Source: Chloroflexota bacterium (GTDB lineage Bacteria; Chloroflexota; Chloroflexia; Chloroflexales; Herpetosiphonaceae). From it: 64,000 nt of DNA. The translations under genes were made by a program, and so were the position numbers. The notes beneath the pieces were generated by a model. It was not told the DNA's origin and did not search any database. It saw only the letters and a list, made by a program, of their open reading frames with translations. Of the stretch, positions 7,217-16,388 are shown one piece after another; position 1 is the stretch's first letter; every line of letters begins with the position of its first letter. The DNA lies in the NCBI GenBank assembly GCA_020161265.1, contig JAIUOC010000008.1:62001-126000 (forward strand), written 5' to 3'.

Positions 7217-8493
7217 TAGTGATTAAGCACCCGATCAATGCCACTTTGCAAACTGCTACAGGTGGCAATATCGCCAAGATCAATCCCCATCCCAACGATG
7301 GTTTGGGCCACATCGGGGCGCACACCAACTAACATCAAACGACAACCAAGCAAATGCGCTGCACGCAGTAGGTGTAGCAAGCTTTGGCCAACTTGGGTAT
7401 CGATCACTGGCACAGCGGTAATATCGAGCAACAAATATTTGGCCCGCCGTTCTTGAATTGCTTCCAAGGCGCGAGCTTGGGCCTGTTGAATTCGTTGTTG
7501 ATCCAATGCGCCGACCAAGGGCATAACCAACGCGTGGCTGGTTAATGGCAAAATTGGCGTGCTCATTTCAGCAATCACTTGGGCTTGCTGCTGAATCATG
7601 AACAATTGGTGCTCGATTTGGCTACGGGCGGCTTCGGCTTCTTCACGGGCGGTTTGCGCAACAACATATTCATTGGCCAAATCGTTGGTATTTTGCTCAA
7701 GCGTTTGAGCCATTTCATCGAAGCTGCGACCCAGCATGCCAATTTCATCGTTCAGTCGCAGCCCTGCTCGGGCCGAAAGATCGCCACTGGCTAGGCGTTC
7801 AGCGCTGGTTTGTAATTTCTGAATTGGCTTGATCAACCACCGTGGGAAGCGCCACGAGGTCAATAATGCCAGCAGCACAATCACGCTAGAAATAATCGTT
7901 AAGCGCATAATCGCTTGCTGCCCCGCTAAATCCAGCTCGGCACTACTGGCCTGTGAAGCATGATTTTTGACTTCGGCCAGATCATAGGATTGGTCGGTTA
8001 AGATCTGAATGTTGTTTTGAGCAGCCTCGAAGGTTTTAACAGCAGCTTGGGTATCATTAATTGAGCCTTCGTTAACCGCAATTTCCACGCTGCTGAAACC
8101 ACGCACATAATCGCGCCAAGCTTCACGCCAAGCCTGAGCTTGAGCTTGATCAAGTTCGCTGCCAGCAGCATCTTCAAATTCTTTAATGGCTTTGCCTAGC
8201 TCAAAACTGGCCGCATGCCACTGCTGCAATGGTTCGTCTTGAGCTGTAATATCGCCAGCATTGAGCAAAAAATCCTTTTCGTAGCGCCGGCATTGCAAGG
8301 CATGGATTGAAATTTCGCTGGCCAAAATGCTCATTGACCGATCATTTGCTGCGGCGCGTGAAGTGCGGCGAATCGATTGCAGGGTAAAAAAAGCCAACAG
8401 CGCGACGGCCAACACCAACACGCTCAGGCTGCCAAGCGCCAAAAATAAACGCTGACGAAAACCCATTGTTTTGAACAAACCAAAAGCTTGCAT
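7216..8493 (-). CDS. Membrane sensor with HAMP and C-terminal STAS domain (RsbR-like)
   Basis: 425 residues. A first transmembrane helix (about 15-38) is followed by an extracytoplasmic helical region (about 40-195) resembling a four-helix-bundle sensor. A second helix (about 197-215), a HAMP domain, a coiled coil (about 270-310) and a STAS domain follow. The STAS part reads LLLDITAVPVIDTQVGQSLL, then LVGVRPDVAQTIVGMGIDLG, close to RsbR proteins of the stressosome, whose phosphorylatable Thr sits at the DT position. There is no kinase or methyl-accepting region, so the output must be through partners. The ATG at 8493 is preceded by GAGG; an upstream TTG at 8511 was rejected. A sugar-binding lipoprotein gene lies 29 bases upstream on the same strand, suggesting that it supplies the ligand signal. 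Confidence 0.85.
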   Translation of the reverse strand: MQAFGLFKTMGFRQRLFLALGSLSVLVLAVALLAFFTLQSIRRTSRAAANDRSMSILASEISIHALQCRRYEKDFLLNAGDITAQDEPLQQWHAASFELGKAIKEFEDAAGSELDQAQAQAWREAWRDYVRGFSSVEIAVNEGSINDTQAAVKTFEAAQNNIQILTDQSYDLAEVKNHASQASSAELDLAGQQAIMRLTIISSVIVLLALLTSWRFPRWLIKPIQKLQTSAERLASGDLSARAGLRLNDEIGMLGRSFDEMAQTLEQNTNDLANEYVVAQTAREEAEAARSQIEHQLFMIQQQAQVIAEMSTPILPLTSHALVMPLVGALDQQRIQQAQARALEAIQERRAKYLLLDITAVPVIDTQVGQSLLHLLRAAHLLGCRLMLVGVRPDVAQTIVGMGIDLGDIATCSSLQSGIDRVLNH

Positions 8494-8522
8494 GAACCAT
8501 ACCTCAGCCAATTCTCAACCGA

Positions 8523-9512
8523 CTAATAACGCCGTTTAGGCAAATCTTGGGCGGCAGTTGCTTGGCGAAAAATTCCTTCGTTCGATTTAACCCAGCGTTC
8601 AAATGGCTCGCCGTTGACGATTTTCAGGGCAGTTTCAAAAAATTGTGGCCCAAGCAACGGATTACATTCAACCGTTACATTCAAATCGCCAGCAATCATG
8701 GCTTTGAAGGCATCTTCAACGGCATCGATCGAGACAATTTTGACCTCGACCCCTGGTTTGATGCCTAATTCTTTGAGCAATTCGATCGCACCCAAGGCCA
8801 TATCATCGTTGTGAGCATAAATCGCATCAAAATCAGTGCCATATTGTTTGATTAAGCCTTGCAAAACGGTTTTACCTTGAGCACGGGTAAAATCGCCACT
8901 TTTTGAGACCAAAACCTGCATTTCAGGATATTTTTTCAAACAATTATGAAAGCCAGTTTTGCGATCGCGGGCAGGAGCCGAGCCAACTGTACCTTCTAGC
9001 TCAATAATTGTGCCTTTTTGATTGAGCAACTGCGCCATTTCTTCGCAAGCTCGTTCGCCTTCTAGCACAAAATCCGAGCCAATAAAAGCAGTAATTAATT
9101 CATCAGGCACGTTGGCCGTGCGATCAACCACAATAATTGGAATTCCAGCAGCTTTGGCTTCAGCAAACACCTCATCCCATCCATCGGCAACAATTGGCGA
9201 AACCCCAATCAGATCAACTTTTTGAGTGATGAACGAACGAATCGCATTAATTTGGTTGATTTGTTCCTGTTGGGCATCGGCAAAGCGTAAGTCAATACCC
9301 AAATCTTGGGCACTTTCTTGGATCGAGAGGGTATTGGCGGTGCGCCAGCGGCTTTCAGCGCCAATTTGCGAATAGCCAATCACCAAATCGGCATAGGTTT
9401 TTGAGGTTTTACTCGTAGTTACCGGTTGGTTGGTTTGGCTTGAGCCACAAGCCACCAAACTCAACAAAGTTACCAAAATCAATAAACGTTTGATCAATGC
9501 ATGCTGTGACAT
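8523..9512 (-). CDS. Periplasmic sugar-binding lipoprotein (LacI/RbsB type)
   Basis: About 329 residues. The start MSQHALIKRLLILVTLLSLVACGSS is a lipoprotein signal with lipobox LVAC. The mature protein is a type 1 periplasmic binding domain: VIGYSQIGAESRWRTANT at the start, then IIVVDRTANVPDELI, IYAHNDDMALGAIELLKELG and VECNPLLGPQFFETAL, all typical of ribose/galactose ABC binding proteins. No ABC ATPase or permease gene is adjacent. Instead the HAMP-STAS sensor gene follows after 29 bases, so it may serve as a sensory receptor. GGAG lies 8 bases before the ATG at 9512. Confidence 0.88.
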   Translation of the reverse strand: MSQHALIKRLLILVTLLSLVACGSSQTNQPVTTSKTSKTYADLVIGYSQIGAESRWRTANTLSIQESAQDLGIDLRFADAQQEQINQINAIRSFITQKVDLIGVSPIVADGWDEVFAEAKAAGIPIIVVDRTANVPDELITAFIGSDFVLEGERACEEMAQLLNQKGTIIELEGTVGSAPARDRKTGFHNCLKKYPEMQVLVSKSGDFTRAQGKTVLQGLIKQYGTDFDAIYAHNDDMALGAIELLKELGIKPGVEVKIVSIDAVEDAFKAMIAGDLNVTVECNPLLGPQFFETALKIVNGEPFERWVKSNEGIFRQATAAQDLPKRRY

Positions 9513-9740
9513 AGGGTACGCTCCGATGGACGCTATGTACACTCACTCTCATGTGATGCTGCGTTGGCGATCCTAACACAGCCAATTCGCCCGACTCAAT
9601 AGGCTAAATCGCTAAACTCTCTAGGTATAGCCTTCTATGCTATGGGGGATTAACAAGTGGTAACAGCTTAACCCTCTTGCAGATCGATGGCTTTAAGGTA
9701 GAGTAAACGCAGCAATCGGTTATATCGATCTGGAGGAGCT

Positions 9741-10076
9741 ATGTCGGATACAGCCCATGTTGTTTTGATCAGCACCAGCAATGCTGATGAGGCCCGCACG
9801 TTGGCCCGCGCCTTGGTTACTGAACGGCTGGCCGCCAGTGTCAATATTTTGCCCCAAGTTACCTCGATTTATCATTGGGATGGAATGCTCAAGGAAGAGC
9901 CTGAAATCTTGTTGATTGTGCGCACCAGAGCCGATGCCTTGGGCAGTTTGATCGAGCGCGTCGAACAATTGCACTCCTATTCGCTGCCCGAAATTATTGC
10001 TTTGCCAATTGTTGATGGCTCGCAACGCTTTTTAAACTGGATTTTGAGCGAAGTCATGACCAATGAGGATGCCTAA
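9741..10076 (+). CDS. cutA: Divalent cation tolerance protein CutA
   Basis: 111 residues, the usual CutA size; a small ferredoxin-like trimeric protein linked to metal tolerance. Family signatures are visible: VVLISTSNADEARTLARALV, RLAASVNILPQVTSIYHWDG and YSLPEIIALPI. AGGAG lies just before the ATG. The stop codon overlaps the start of the response regulator gene (TAATG), indicating translational coupling, an unusual partner for cutA. Confidence 0.92.
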   Translation: MSDTAHVVLISTSNADEARTLARALVTERLAASVNILPQVTSIYHWDGMLKEEPEILLIVRTRADALGSLIERVEQLHSYSLPEIIALPIVDGSQRFLNWILSEVMTNEDA

Positions 10077-10774
10077 TGCAACGTATTTTAATTGTTGATG
10101 ATGAACCAAGTGTGGTCGATGTGGTGCGCTCGCGCTTCGAGCGCGAAGGCTTTGCCGTGGGCGAAACCGGCTCAGGCGAAGATGCTTTAGTACGCTTGCG
10201 CAACGAAACCTATGATCTGTTAATTTTGGATATTGGCTTGCCTGGGATCGATGGCTTTGGCGTGTTGCGCCAAATGCGAGCCGAGGGTTTTGAGCAACCA
10301 GTGATTATGCTAACTGCCCGTGCCGATGAGGTTGATCGGGTCGTCGGTTTGGAACTAGGCGCTGATGATTATGTGGTCAAGCCATTTTCCCCGCGTGAAC
10401 TAGTGGCCAGAGTACGTGCATTATTGCGGCGTACTGCCGAGGCTAGCCGTTTGCGCCAACAAATTGGTGATTCCGCCCCAACCTCAAGTGGTTTGCAGCT
10501 TGATAATGCTCGTCGTCGCGCCACCTTCCGCGATGTCCAACTCACCTTGCGTCCCAAAGAATTCGATTTATTGGCGTATTTGGCTTCGCACCCAGGCCAA
10601 GTATTTACCCGCGAAGTGCTGCTAGGCCAAGTTTGGGGCTATGATGAATATGTTGATGCCCGCACCGTCGATGTGCATATTCGGCGCTTACGCTCTAAAT
10701 TAAGCGAGATCGATGCTGAATCGAATTTGATTCAGACTGAGTGGGGCATTGGCTATCGCTTTATCGAAGGCTAG
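10076..10774 (+). CDS. OmpR/PhoB-family response regulator
   Basis: 232 residues. N-terminal receiver domain: acidic pocket ILIVDDEPS, phosphoacceptor Asp52 in LLILDIGLPG, and the conserved Thr/Ser and Lys in MLTARAD and YVVKPFSPREL. C-terminal winged-helix DNA-binding domain: LRPKEFDLLAYLASHPGQVF, then VDVHIRRLRSKL. It is a DNA-binding transcription regulator controlled by phosphorylation. No histidine kinase lies next to it, so its partner is encoded elsewhere. Coupled to cutA by the TAATG overlap. Confidence 0.92.
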   Translation: MQRILIVDDEPSVVDVVRSRFEREGFAVGETGSGEDALVRLRNETYDLLILDIGLPGIDGFGVLRQMRAEGFEQPVIMLTARADEVDRVVGLELGADDYVVKPFSPRELVARVRALLRRTAEASRLRQQIGDSAPTSSGLQLDNARRRATFRDVQLTLRPKEFDLLAYLASHPGQVFTREVLLGQVWGYDEYVDARTVDVHIRRLRSKLSEIDAESNLIQTEWGIGYRFIEG

Positions 10775-10783
10775 GATTTTTTC

Positions 10784-10819
10784 AACCCCTCTCTCGTAGC
10801 ATTTGAGAGAGGGGTTTTT
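10784..10819 (+). terminator. Rho-independent terminator of cutA-response regulator operon
   Basis: AACCCCTCTCTC (10784-10795) pairs perfectly with GAGAGAGGGGTT (10805-10816), followed by TTT. It begins 9 bases after the stop codon and may also serve the convergent lipoprotein gene. Confidence 0.9.
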
Positions 10820-10826
10820 CATGCAA

Positions 10827-11747
10827 TTAGGGCTGGCAATAGTCGGCATTTTGGGTAACGCTCTCAACTTTGACTGTGGTTTTGGCCCAAACCACAAATT
10901 CGCTCAAACCAACTTCACTAGCCTGATTGCCCCAATCGTAGGTGTAGCCTAGACGTGTCCAAGGGTAGCCATTTTTGGGATCATACGAGAGGCTGCGTTG
11001 GAGATTGAACCAATCGCGGCTAAATTCATAATCTTGTTGCGATGGGAAGGCGCTTGGCTCGGGCATTTCGAGTTGGGCAATATTATCGGTAATTTCAGGG
11101 TCAGGGCTGGGTCGAAAAAGATCTGCAGCTGGAACCCACAAGTGCACTATCCGATTTTTGCCATTGTTAGCAGGCAAGCCCAGCAATTGCTCCAAACGCA
11201 AGGTTAATGGTACATCACTCGTTGGTAGATAGGCTTTGCAGAAGTTTTGCATTTCGGGCACGGCAGTCACCCAAGTTTCGCGGGTGGTCGTGGTTTCTTG
11301 ACCCACCAAATTATCATAGCCATTCCACGAAGTCCAGGTGGCCACCAACACGCGGCCTGTTGCTTCATCCCACACGAGGTTGCTATTGCTGGGATCGATG
11401 ATCGTCAGCTTATCTGAAATTTCGCTGGGTTCGGCAATTTCGGCATCGCTGACCGCCGCTCGAAAACGCCGTTCGAGTTCGGCTTGCTCTGGGGTAAAGG
11501 TGGCAGTTGGCGAGGCCTCAGTGGTTGCAGTCGCAGCAGGCGGATTGGTCGCGGCAACGGTTGGCTCGCTGGTAGCAACTGGAACCTCGGTTGGTGCGGT
11601 TGTGGCGGTGGCAGTTGGTGGTGGCACAGTTGCCAAGGCAATCGTGCGATCCTCGGTTGTGCTTGTGCCGCAGGCCGCCAAGATTGGCAGAATCAAGCTA
11701 ATTGCTTGAAATTTCGCCCAGCGGCGTGCCCATAAACGTTGAGCCAT
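10827..11747 (-). CDS. Secreted lipoprotein with Thr/Pro/Ala-rich linker, unknown function
   Basis: 306 residues. An N-terminal lipoprotein signal ends at ILAACGTS. Residues about 25-90 are a low-complexity linker of Ala, Thr, Pro and Val (PTATATTAPTEVPVATSEP). The C-terminal 200 residues form an unrecognised soluble domain containing VLVATWTSWNGYDNL, WVTAVPEMQNFC and WTRLGYTYDWGN. AAGGAG lies 8 bases before the ATG at 11747. Probably anchored on the outer face of the membrane, with the linker spanning the wall. Function unknown; similar domain architectures occur repeatedly in Chloroflexota. Confidence 0.8.
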   Translation of the reverse strand: MAQRLWARRWAKFQAISLILPILAACGTSTTEDRTIALATVPPPTATATTAPTEVPVATSEPTVAATNPPAATATTEASPTATFTPEQAELERRFRAAVSDAEIAEPSEISDKLTIIDPSNSNLVWDEATGRVLVATWTSWNGYDNLVGQETTTTRETWVTAVPEMQNFCKAYLPTSDVPLTLRLEQLLGLPANNGKNRIVHLWVPAADLFRPSPDPEITDNIAQLEMPEPSAFPSQQDYEFSRDWFNLQRSLSYDPKNGYPWTRLGYTYDWGNQASEVGLSEFVVWAKTTVKVESVTQNADYCQP

Positions 11748-11903
11748 GTGCATACTCCTTCCTAAAACAAGAATCCCAAATCAATTGACCCAAGTGCGAG
11801 AACGCAGAGGGTCAATCCAACAAGAGCATATCGAGCTGCTGGGTAGCTGCAAGGAAGGGTCTAACAATCCACAGCATCTTACATTGGCTAGTATACAGGG
11901 CTG

Positions 11904-12542
11904 TCAAGATGATTGGCGTTGTTTGATCAGCTCAATCATGGCGGCGGCATTTGGCTCTGAGCTAGCCGCTAAACCTATGATTACGCCTTGTTGGTTGGCC
12001 TGCGGCTGATTTTGGCTAACTTTCCATTTGCCAAGCAAACGAGTAATTGGAATGGCGATGCCGACAATTGCTTTGAGCAGGGCTTCGGTATAGTCGTGTG
12101 GTGCATCAGCGACCTGCCACTGATGCTCAAAACTGGCTTCGTTGTGGTTGGTCAGCTGCTCAAGCTGTTGGCGCAACCATTGTGGGTCGTCGATCACTTG
12201 CAAAGGGCCATAGGCGTGAGCCACAGCATAATTCCAAGTTGGCACAACTTTGCCAGTTTGGGCTTTGCTAGCATACCAACTCGGCGTGATATAGCTATCA
12301 GTTCCATGAAAAATTGCCAAAACTTCTTGTTGCGGATTATGCTCCTGCCACATACGATTGGCTCGGGCCACATGCCCATACAGTGTGCCAAATTCGCCCG
12401 CTTGAGGGTCGAGATATAACGGAATATGATTGGCATTGATGCCTTCAGCGCCAATCGTAATAATCGTCGCCAAAGGTTGGCGCTGGATTAATTCATGCAA
12501 TACTTCGGGATTTGGCTCGGCAAAATGTTTGGGAATATACAT
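11904..12542 (-). CDS. PaiB-like FMN-binding protein (FMN-binding negative transcriptional regulator family)
   Basis: 212 residues. It begins MYIPKHFAEPNPEVLHELIQ and continues ATIITIGAEGINANHIPLYL, LYGHVARANRMW and VPTWNYAVAHAYGPL, all characteristic of the PaiB/FMN-binding split-barrel family. Bacillus PaiB is linked to repression of protease genes and sporulation, but most members are uncharacterised. AGAGG precedes the ATG at 12542. The upstream SnoaL-like gene ends only 2 bases before this ATG, so the two form an operon. Confidence 0.88.
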   Translation of the reverse strand: MYIPKHFAEPNPEVLHELIQRQPLATIITIGAEGINANHIPLYLDPQAGEFGTLYGHVARANRMWQEHNPQQEVLAIFHGTDSYITPSWYASKAQTGKVVPTWNYAVAHAYGPLQVIDDPQWLRQQLEQLTNHNEASFEHQWQVADAPHDYTEALLKAIVGIAIPITRLLGKWKVSQNQPQANQQGVIIGLAASSEPNAAAMIELIKQRQSS

Positions 12543-12544
12543 AA

Positions 12545-12937
12545 TTATGCCTCTTTCAATGTTTGGAGCATATTGGCATCGCGCAGTAACAGCCAGCCAT
12601 GGGCATGTTTTTGCCATAACGAAAAGCTATCGCCAGCTCGCACAATCGGCGGTTTGCCATGCGGCGGCTGAATCTGCACTTGTAGCTGATTCCAGCAGGT
12701 CGCCCATTTACCATTAAGCTTAATTTCTTGAATTTCAAAATCGATTTTGAGTTCGAATTGACTCAAGCCAGCTGAGGCTGCTGCAAAGGCTGCTTTACCG
12801 CGCAGTGGTGCTTGACCAGCTACCAAAAAAATCACATCATCATCCAAAAGCGCCAAAATTTTACTCACCTCACCAGCTTCGGTCGCCTGAATCCAAGTTG
12901 TGACCAATTCACGCAGTACCATCTGATCATCAAGCAT
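12545..12937 (-). CDS. SnoaL-like/NTF2-fold protein (SgcJ/EcaC type)
   Basis: 130 residues. The pattern LVTTWIQATEAGEVSKILALLDDDVIFLVAG, then LRGKAAFAAASAG, then SFSLWQKHAHGWLLLRDANM matches small NTF2-fold proteins described as SgcJ/EcaC or DUF4440. These are cone-shaped proteins that bind or convert small hydrophobic molecules, usually with unknown substrate. The ATG at 12937 has a strong AAGGAGG 5 bases upstream; a longer frame to 13141 has no such site. Two bases separate it from the PaiB-like gene. Confidence 0.85.
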   Translation of the reverse strand: MLDDQMVLRELVTTWIQATEAGEVSKILALLDDDVIFLVAGQAPLRGKAAFAAASAGLSQFELKIDFEIQEIKLNGKWATCWNQLQVQIQPPHGKPPIVRAGDSFSLWQKHAHGWLLLRDANMLQTLKEA

Positions 12938-13082
12938 CGCATCCTCCTTGATCAAGCCAATTATGCCAATGAAACTCAACTGATTGTACCGCCCAACGAC
13001 TGAACATTGCAGCGTTAAACAATTTGCACTAAGATCGAGTTTTGTACCTCCAACCCAGATTTCTATGATCACCACCCCTCCG

Positions 13083-13100
13083 CCCCGCCTCAAGGCGGGG
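13083..13100. other. Intergenic GC-rich hairpin
   Basis: In the 356-base gap between 12938 and 13293 the only structures seen are this hairpin, CCCCGCC-TCAA-GGCGGGG, and the terminator at 13242. The hairpin sits in a local GC island within otherwise AT-rich sequence and is not followed by a T-run in either direction. No promoter could be placed confidently for the SnoaL-like/PaiB-like operon. Confidence 0.4.
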
Positions 13101-13241
13101 AACGCAGGGTGTTTCATCCCCCTGCACCCCCTAAATGACAATAAATGGAGAAATATAGAATCATAATCAAGTAGAAATTAATTATTTTTAGCCAGTAACC
13201 ATGCGAGATTGATTATGTCATCGAATTATGCTTAAACAAGT

Positions 13242-13269
13242 AAGCCAGTTGAAGCTAATCAACTGGCTT
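13242..13269 (-). terminator. Terminator of the O-methyltransferase gene
   Basis: AAGCCAGTTGA (13242-13252) pairs with TCAACTGGCTT (13259-13269), an 11-bp perfect stem with a 6-base loop, followed on the minus strand by ACTTGTTT. It lies 24 bases beyond the stop codon. Confidence 0.8.
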
Positions 13270-13293
13270 GAATCACGGTTGGATTAACTAATT

Positions 13294-13965
13294 TTAGAGC
13301 TGTTGCACAATCGCAATTGCAAAGCCATCGTAGCCTTTGCTGCCAACAGTTTGCAGGGCTGTGGCGGTCAGCTTGGGGTTCGAGGCTAAATCATCAAACA
13401 ACTGGCGGGTTCCTTGAATCGCTGGGTCAGGATTACTAGGATCGGTGACTGCACCGTTGCGCACCACATTATCGCCAATAATTACCGTGCCAACATGGGC
13501 AAATTTGAGTGCCCACGCCAAATAGTGCGGGTTATTGGGCTTATCGGCATCAATAAAAATCAGATCGAATGGCTCAAGCTTTTCTTCGGCCAACTGAGCT
13601 AGACTATCGAGCGCTGCCCCAACCCGTACCTCAACTTTTTGGCTCAAGCCAGCTTTGTCGATATTGGCTGTGGCAACCTCGGCGTGATGCGGCTCATATT
13701 CCAAGGTAATCAATTTGCCATCGGCAGGTAAAGCGCGAGCCAACCAAATTGAGCTATATCCGCCCAGCGTGCCAATCTCCAAAATACGCTTAGCCCCACA
13801 CATCAGCGCAAATAGATACAGCAATTTGCCTTGATTAGGCGCAACATTGATTGGTGGTAAACCAGCTTCAGCACTGGCTTGCAACGCTGCATCCAAGGCT
13901 GGATCAGCTTGTACCAATCGATCGGAAATATACTGATCAACCGCATCCCATGTTGTTTGATTCAT
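13294..13965 (-). CDS. SAM-dependent O-methyltransferase (caffeoyl-CoA/COMT type)
   Basis: 223 residues. Class I methyltransferase: the SAM-binding motif I is ILEIGTLGGYSSIWLARAL, the acidic post-I residue is in LITLEYEPHHAEVA, and the metal/substrate motif is DLIFIDADKPN. This matches the cation-dependent O-methyltransferase family (caffeoyl-CoA OMT, mycobacterial Rv0187-like), which methylates catechols. TAGGAGG lies 5 bases before the ATG. It is downstream of pcrA's convergent-free region on the same strand; pcrA ends 20 bases before its start, so the two may be co-transcribed. Confidence 0.9.
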   Translation of the reverse strand: MNQTTWDAVDQYISDRLVQADPALDAALQASAEAGLPPINVAPNQGKLLYLFALMCGAKRILEIGTLGGYSSIWLARALPADGKLITLEYEPHHAEVATANIDKAGLSQKVEVRVGAALDSLAQLAEEKLEPFDLIFIDADKPNNPHYLAWALKFAHVGTVIIGDNVVRNGAVTDPSNPDPAIQGTRQLFDDLASNPKLTATALQTVGSKGYDGFAIAIVQQL

Positions 13966-13985
13966 CGTATCCTCCTAAACCACAG

Positions 13986-16262
13986 CTAAACCCGTTCGAG
14001 CTTGGCGAAGGCGGCGAGCAGCTTTTTCACGCCTTTGCCTGGAAACGCCACCGTCACTTCTTCGTCATCGCCGACCATTTTGCTACTGACCACTACGCCC
14101 TCGCCGAAATTGGCATGACGCACTTTATCGCCAGCGCTATAACTGGCGGCGCTTGGCTCACGTTCGGGGCGTTTTGGTCGCACTGGACCACTCGCGCCGC
14201 TCCACATGCTGCTGGTGCTTGGTTGCGTGCCCCGCGTGCGTTGCGGCGTGCTGCTTTGCCATTGGCTTGCGGCATGGACTGGCATTTGTTTGACTTCACG
14301 GGTGGGCGTGCGCTGAAGCAAATCTTTGGGAATATCGCCCAAAAAGCGCGAAGGAATCGTGATATCGGTGCGGCCCCAAGTTGCTCGTTTGAAAGCATAG
14401 AGCATGTACAACCGTTGTTTGGCGCGGGTTGTACCAACATACAGCAAACGGCGTTCTTCCTCGATGCTTTCGGGGTCGTCAACTGAGCGTCCGTGCGGCA
14501 ACAAGCCTTCTTCTAAGCCCGCCAAAAATACCACTGGATACTCTAAACCTTTGGCTTGATGCAGGGTAATCAAGGTTACGCCAGGTTCGCGCTCTTTATT
14601 GGAATCAAGGCTATCAACATCGCTCACCAAGGCAACTTCTTCTAAAAAGCGTGGCAATTGATCTTCAGTGGGCAAGGCCAGATATTCCATACTGACGTTT
14701 TGCAATTCGAGAATATTTTCCCAACGCTCAGCGCCTTCTTCCTCGCCATATTCGGCCACCAGCAACTCTTGCAAGGGCACACGCTCAAGCAAGCGCTGAA
14801 TCAACTCGCCGAGCATCAAATCGTAGCGCAGATCACGGAGGCTTGCCACCAATTTTTGAAATTGCTCGACAGCGTTGCGTGCTCGCCCGCTGATCGGCGG
14901 ATTTTGAGCTTCGTTGGTAACGAGCAGTTCGAGGGCATCCCAAATTGAAATATCAAGATTGCGTGCCCATTGTAATAGCTCTTGCTGAGTGCGATCGCCG
15001 ATGCTTCGACCTGGCACGTTGATCACCCGTAGCAAACTAACTTCATCGTGGGGATTATGGATAATGCGCAGGTAGGCCACAATATCTTTAATTTCTTTGC
15101 GTTCGTAGAAGCGCGTGCCGCCGACCAATCGATAGCGCAGGTTGCGGCTGATCATAGCTTCTTCAAAGGCGCGGGATTGGGCGTTGGTGCGATACATCAC
15201 GGCAAAATCATCGAGCGAACGACCTTCACGACCCCGAATGCGCATAATTTCATCGGCCACCCAACGCGCTTCCTCGTTGTGATCATAGGCCTCGACCAAC
15301 GAAACCAACTCGCCATCCTGCTGATCAGTCCAGATTTTGGTGGTATGGCGACGATCATAGGCTGCATCGATGATCGATTGGGCCACATCAAGAATTGGTT
15401 GGGTGGAACGGTAATTTTGCTCCAGTGGAATAATTTGGACATCGGGATGCGCCTCTTCAAATTCGCGCACATTCGCCAACCGCGCTCCACGCCAAGCATA
15501 AATTGATTGCTGAATATCGCCGATCAAAAAGTAGTTGTTATGGCCAGCACCCACCTGATTGATCAACGAAAATTGCACTCGATTGGTATCTTGCACTTCA
15601 TCAACCATCACATGCACATAGCGCTCGGCATATCGCGCCAGCACATCGGGATGATATTCAAATAAATTAACGGTTTTGAGCAGCAAATCATCAAAATCGA
15701 GGGCATTATTGGCCAGCAATTGTTTTTCGTAGCGCTCATAACAGCGCAGCACAATTTCATCAAAATAGCTGCTAACGCTGCGAGCAAACTCGGCTACGCC
15801 GATCATCTCGTTTTTGGCAGCGGAGATACGAGCATGAATTGAACGCGGATTATATTGCTTCTCGCTTAAATCCAATTCGCGTAAAATCTGCTTCATTACC
15901 CGTTGCTGATCATCGGCATCGTAAACCACAAAATCGTTGGCGCGTTGCAGATGCTGAATATCGCGGCGCAACCAACGGGCACAAATTGAGTGGAATGTAC
16001 CCATCATCACATCGTGAGCACGACTTTCGCCAATCAAATTTCCAAGCCGTTCGCGCATTTCGCGGGCAGCCTTATTGGTAAAGGTGACGGCTAAAATGTT
16101 ATAAGGGCGTACCCCAACTTCGTTAATTAAATAGGCAATCCGATGAGTCAGCACGCGGGTCTTGCCCGAGCCTGGGCCAGCCAGCACCAACACTGGCCCA
16201 TGAATCGCTTGGACTGCGCGTTGTTGTTGGGCATTCAACCCAATCAGCAGCGGGTGAGTCAT
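13986..16262 (-). CDS. pcrA: ATP-dependent DNA helicase PcrA/UvrD
   Basis: 758 residues, the family's usual length. Superfamily 1A motifs are in order: Q-motif LNAQQQRAV, Walker A AGPGSGKTRVL, motif Ia TFTNKAAREMRERL, Walker B/motif II VDEVQDTNR, motif III LIGDIQQSIYAWRGA, motif IV LEQNYRST, motif V TLHQAKGLEYPVVFL and motif VI EERRLLYVGTTRAKQRLY. The C-terminal 50 residues (GDKVRHANFGEGVVVS) form the PcrA Tudor-like domain that contacts RNA polymerase in Bacillus. It unwinds DNA 3' to 5' in nucleotide excision repair and removal of RecA or stalled polymerase. AAGGA precedes the ATG. Confidence 0.96.
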   Translation of the reverse strand: MTHPLLIGLNAQQQRAVQAIHGPVLVLAGPGSGKTRVLTHRIAYLINEVGVRPYNILAVTFTNKAAREMRERLGNLIGESRAHDVMMGTFHSICARWLRRDIQHLQRANDFVVYDADDQQRVMKQILRELDLSEKQYNPRSIHARISAAKNEMIGVAEFARSVSSYFDEIVLRCYERYEKQLLANNALDFDDLLLKTVNLFEYHPDVLARYAERYVHVMVDEVQDTNRVQFSLINQVGAGHNNYFLIGDIQQSIYAWRGARLANVREFEEAHPDVQIIPLEQNYRSTQPILDVAQSIIDAAYDRRHTTKIWTDQQDGELVSLVEAYDHNEEARWVADEIMRIRGREGRSLDDFAVMYRTNAQSRAFEEAMISRNLRYRLVGGTRFYERKEIKDIVAYLRIIHNPHDEVSLLRVINVPGRSIGDRTQQELLQWARNLDISIWDALELLVTNEAQNPPISGRARNAVEQFQKLVASLRDLRYDLMLGELIQRLLERVPLQELLVAEYGEEEGAERWENILELQNVSMEYLALPTEDQLPRFLEEVALVSDVDSLDSNKEREPGVTLITLHQAKGLEYPVVFLAGLEEGLLPHGRSVDDPESIEEERRLLYVGTTRAKQRLYMLYAFKRATWGRTDITIPSRFLGDIPKDLLQRTPTREVKQMPVHAASQWQSSTPQRTRGTQPSTSSMWSGASGPVRPKRPEREPSAASYSAGDKVRHANFGEGVVVSSKMVGDDEEVTVAFPGKGVKKLLAAFAKLERV

Positions 16263-16388
16263 TGATCTAGTCCTTATGTGACGGTCGATAACCGTGATGT
16301 TTAGTATATTGCTCTCTCTATTGTACCCGTTCCGGCGCTGAAGTGGAACAGGTGAGCGACACGAAAAAATGATTGACTATAGCAGAGT

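Noticed and set aside
13851..14486. 211-codon plus-strand frame opposite the methyltransferase and pcrA genes
   Set aside because: Lies antisense to two well-recognised genes and has no family features of its own.
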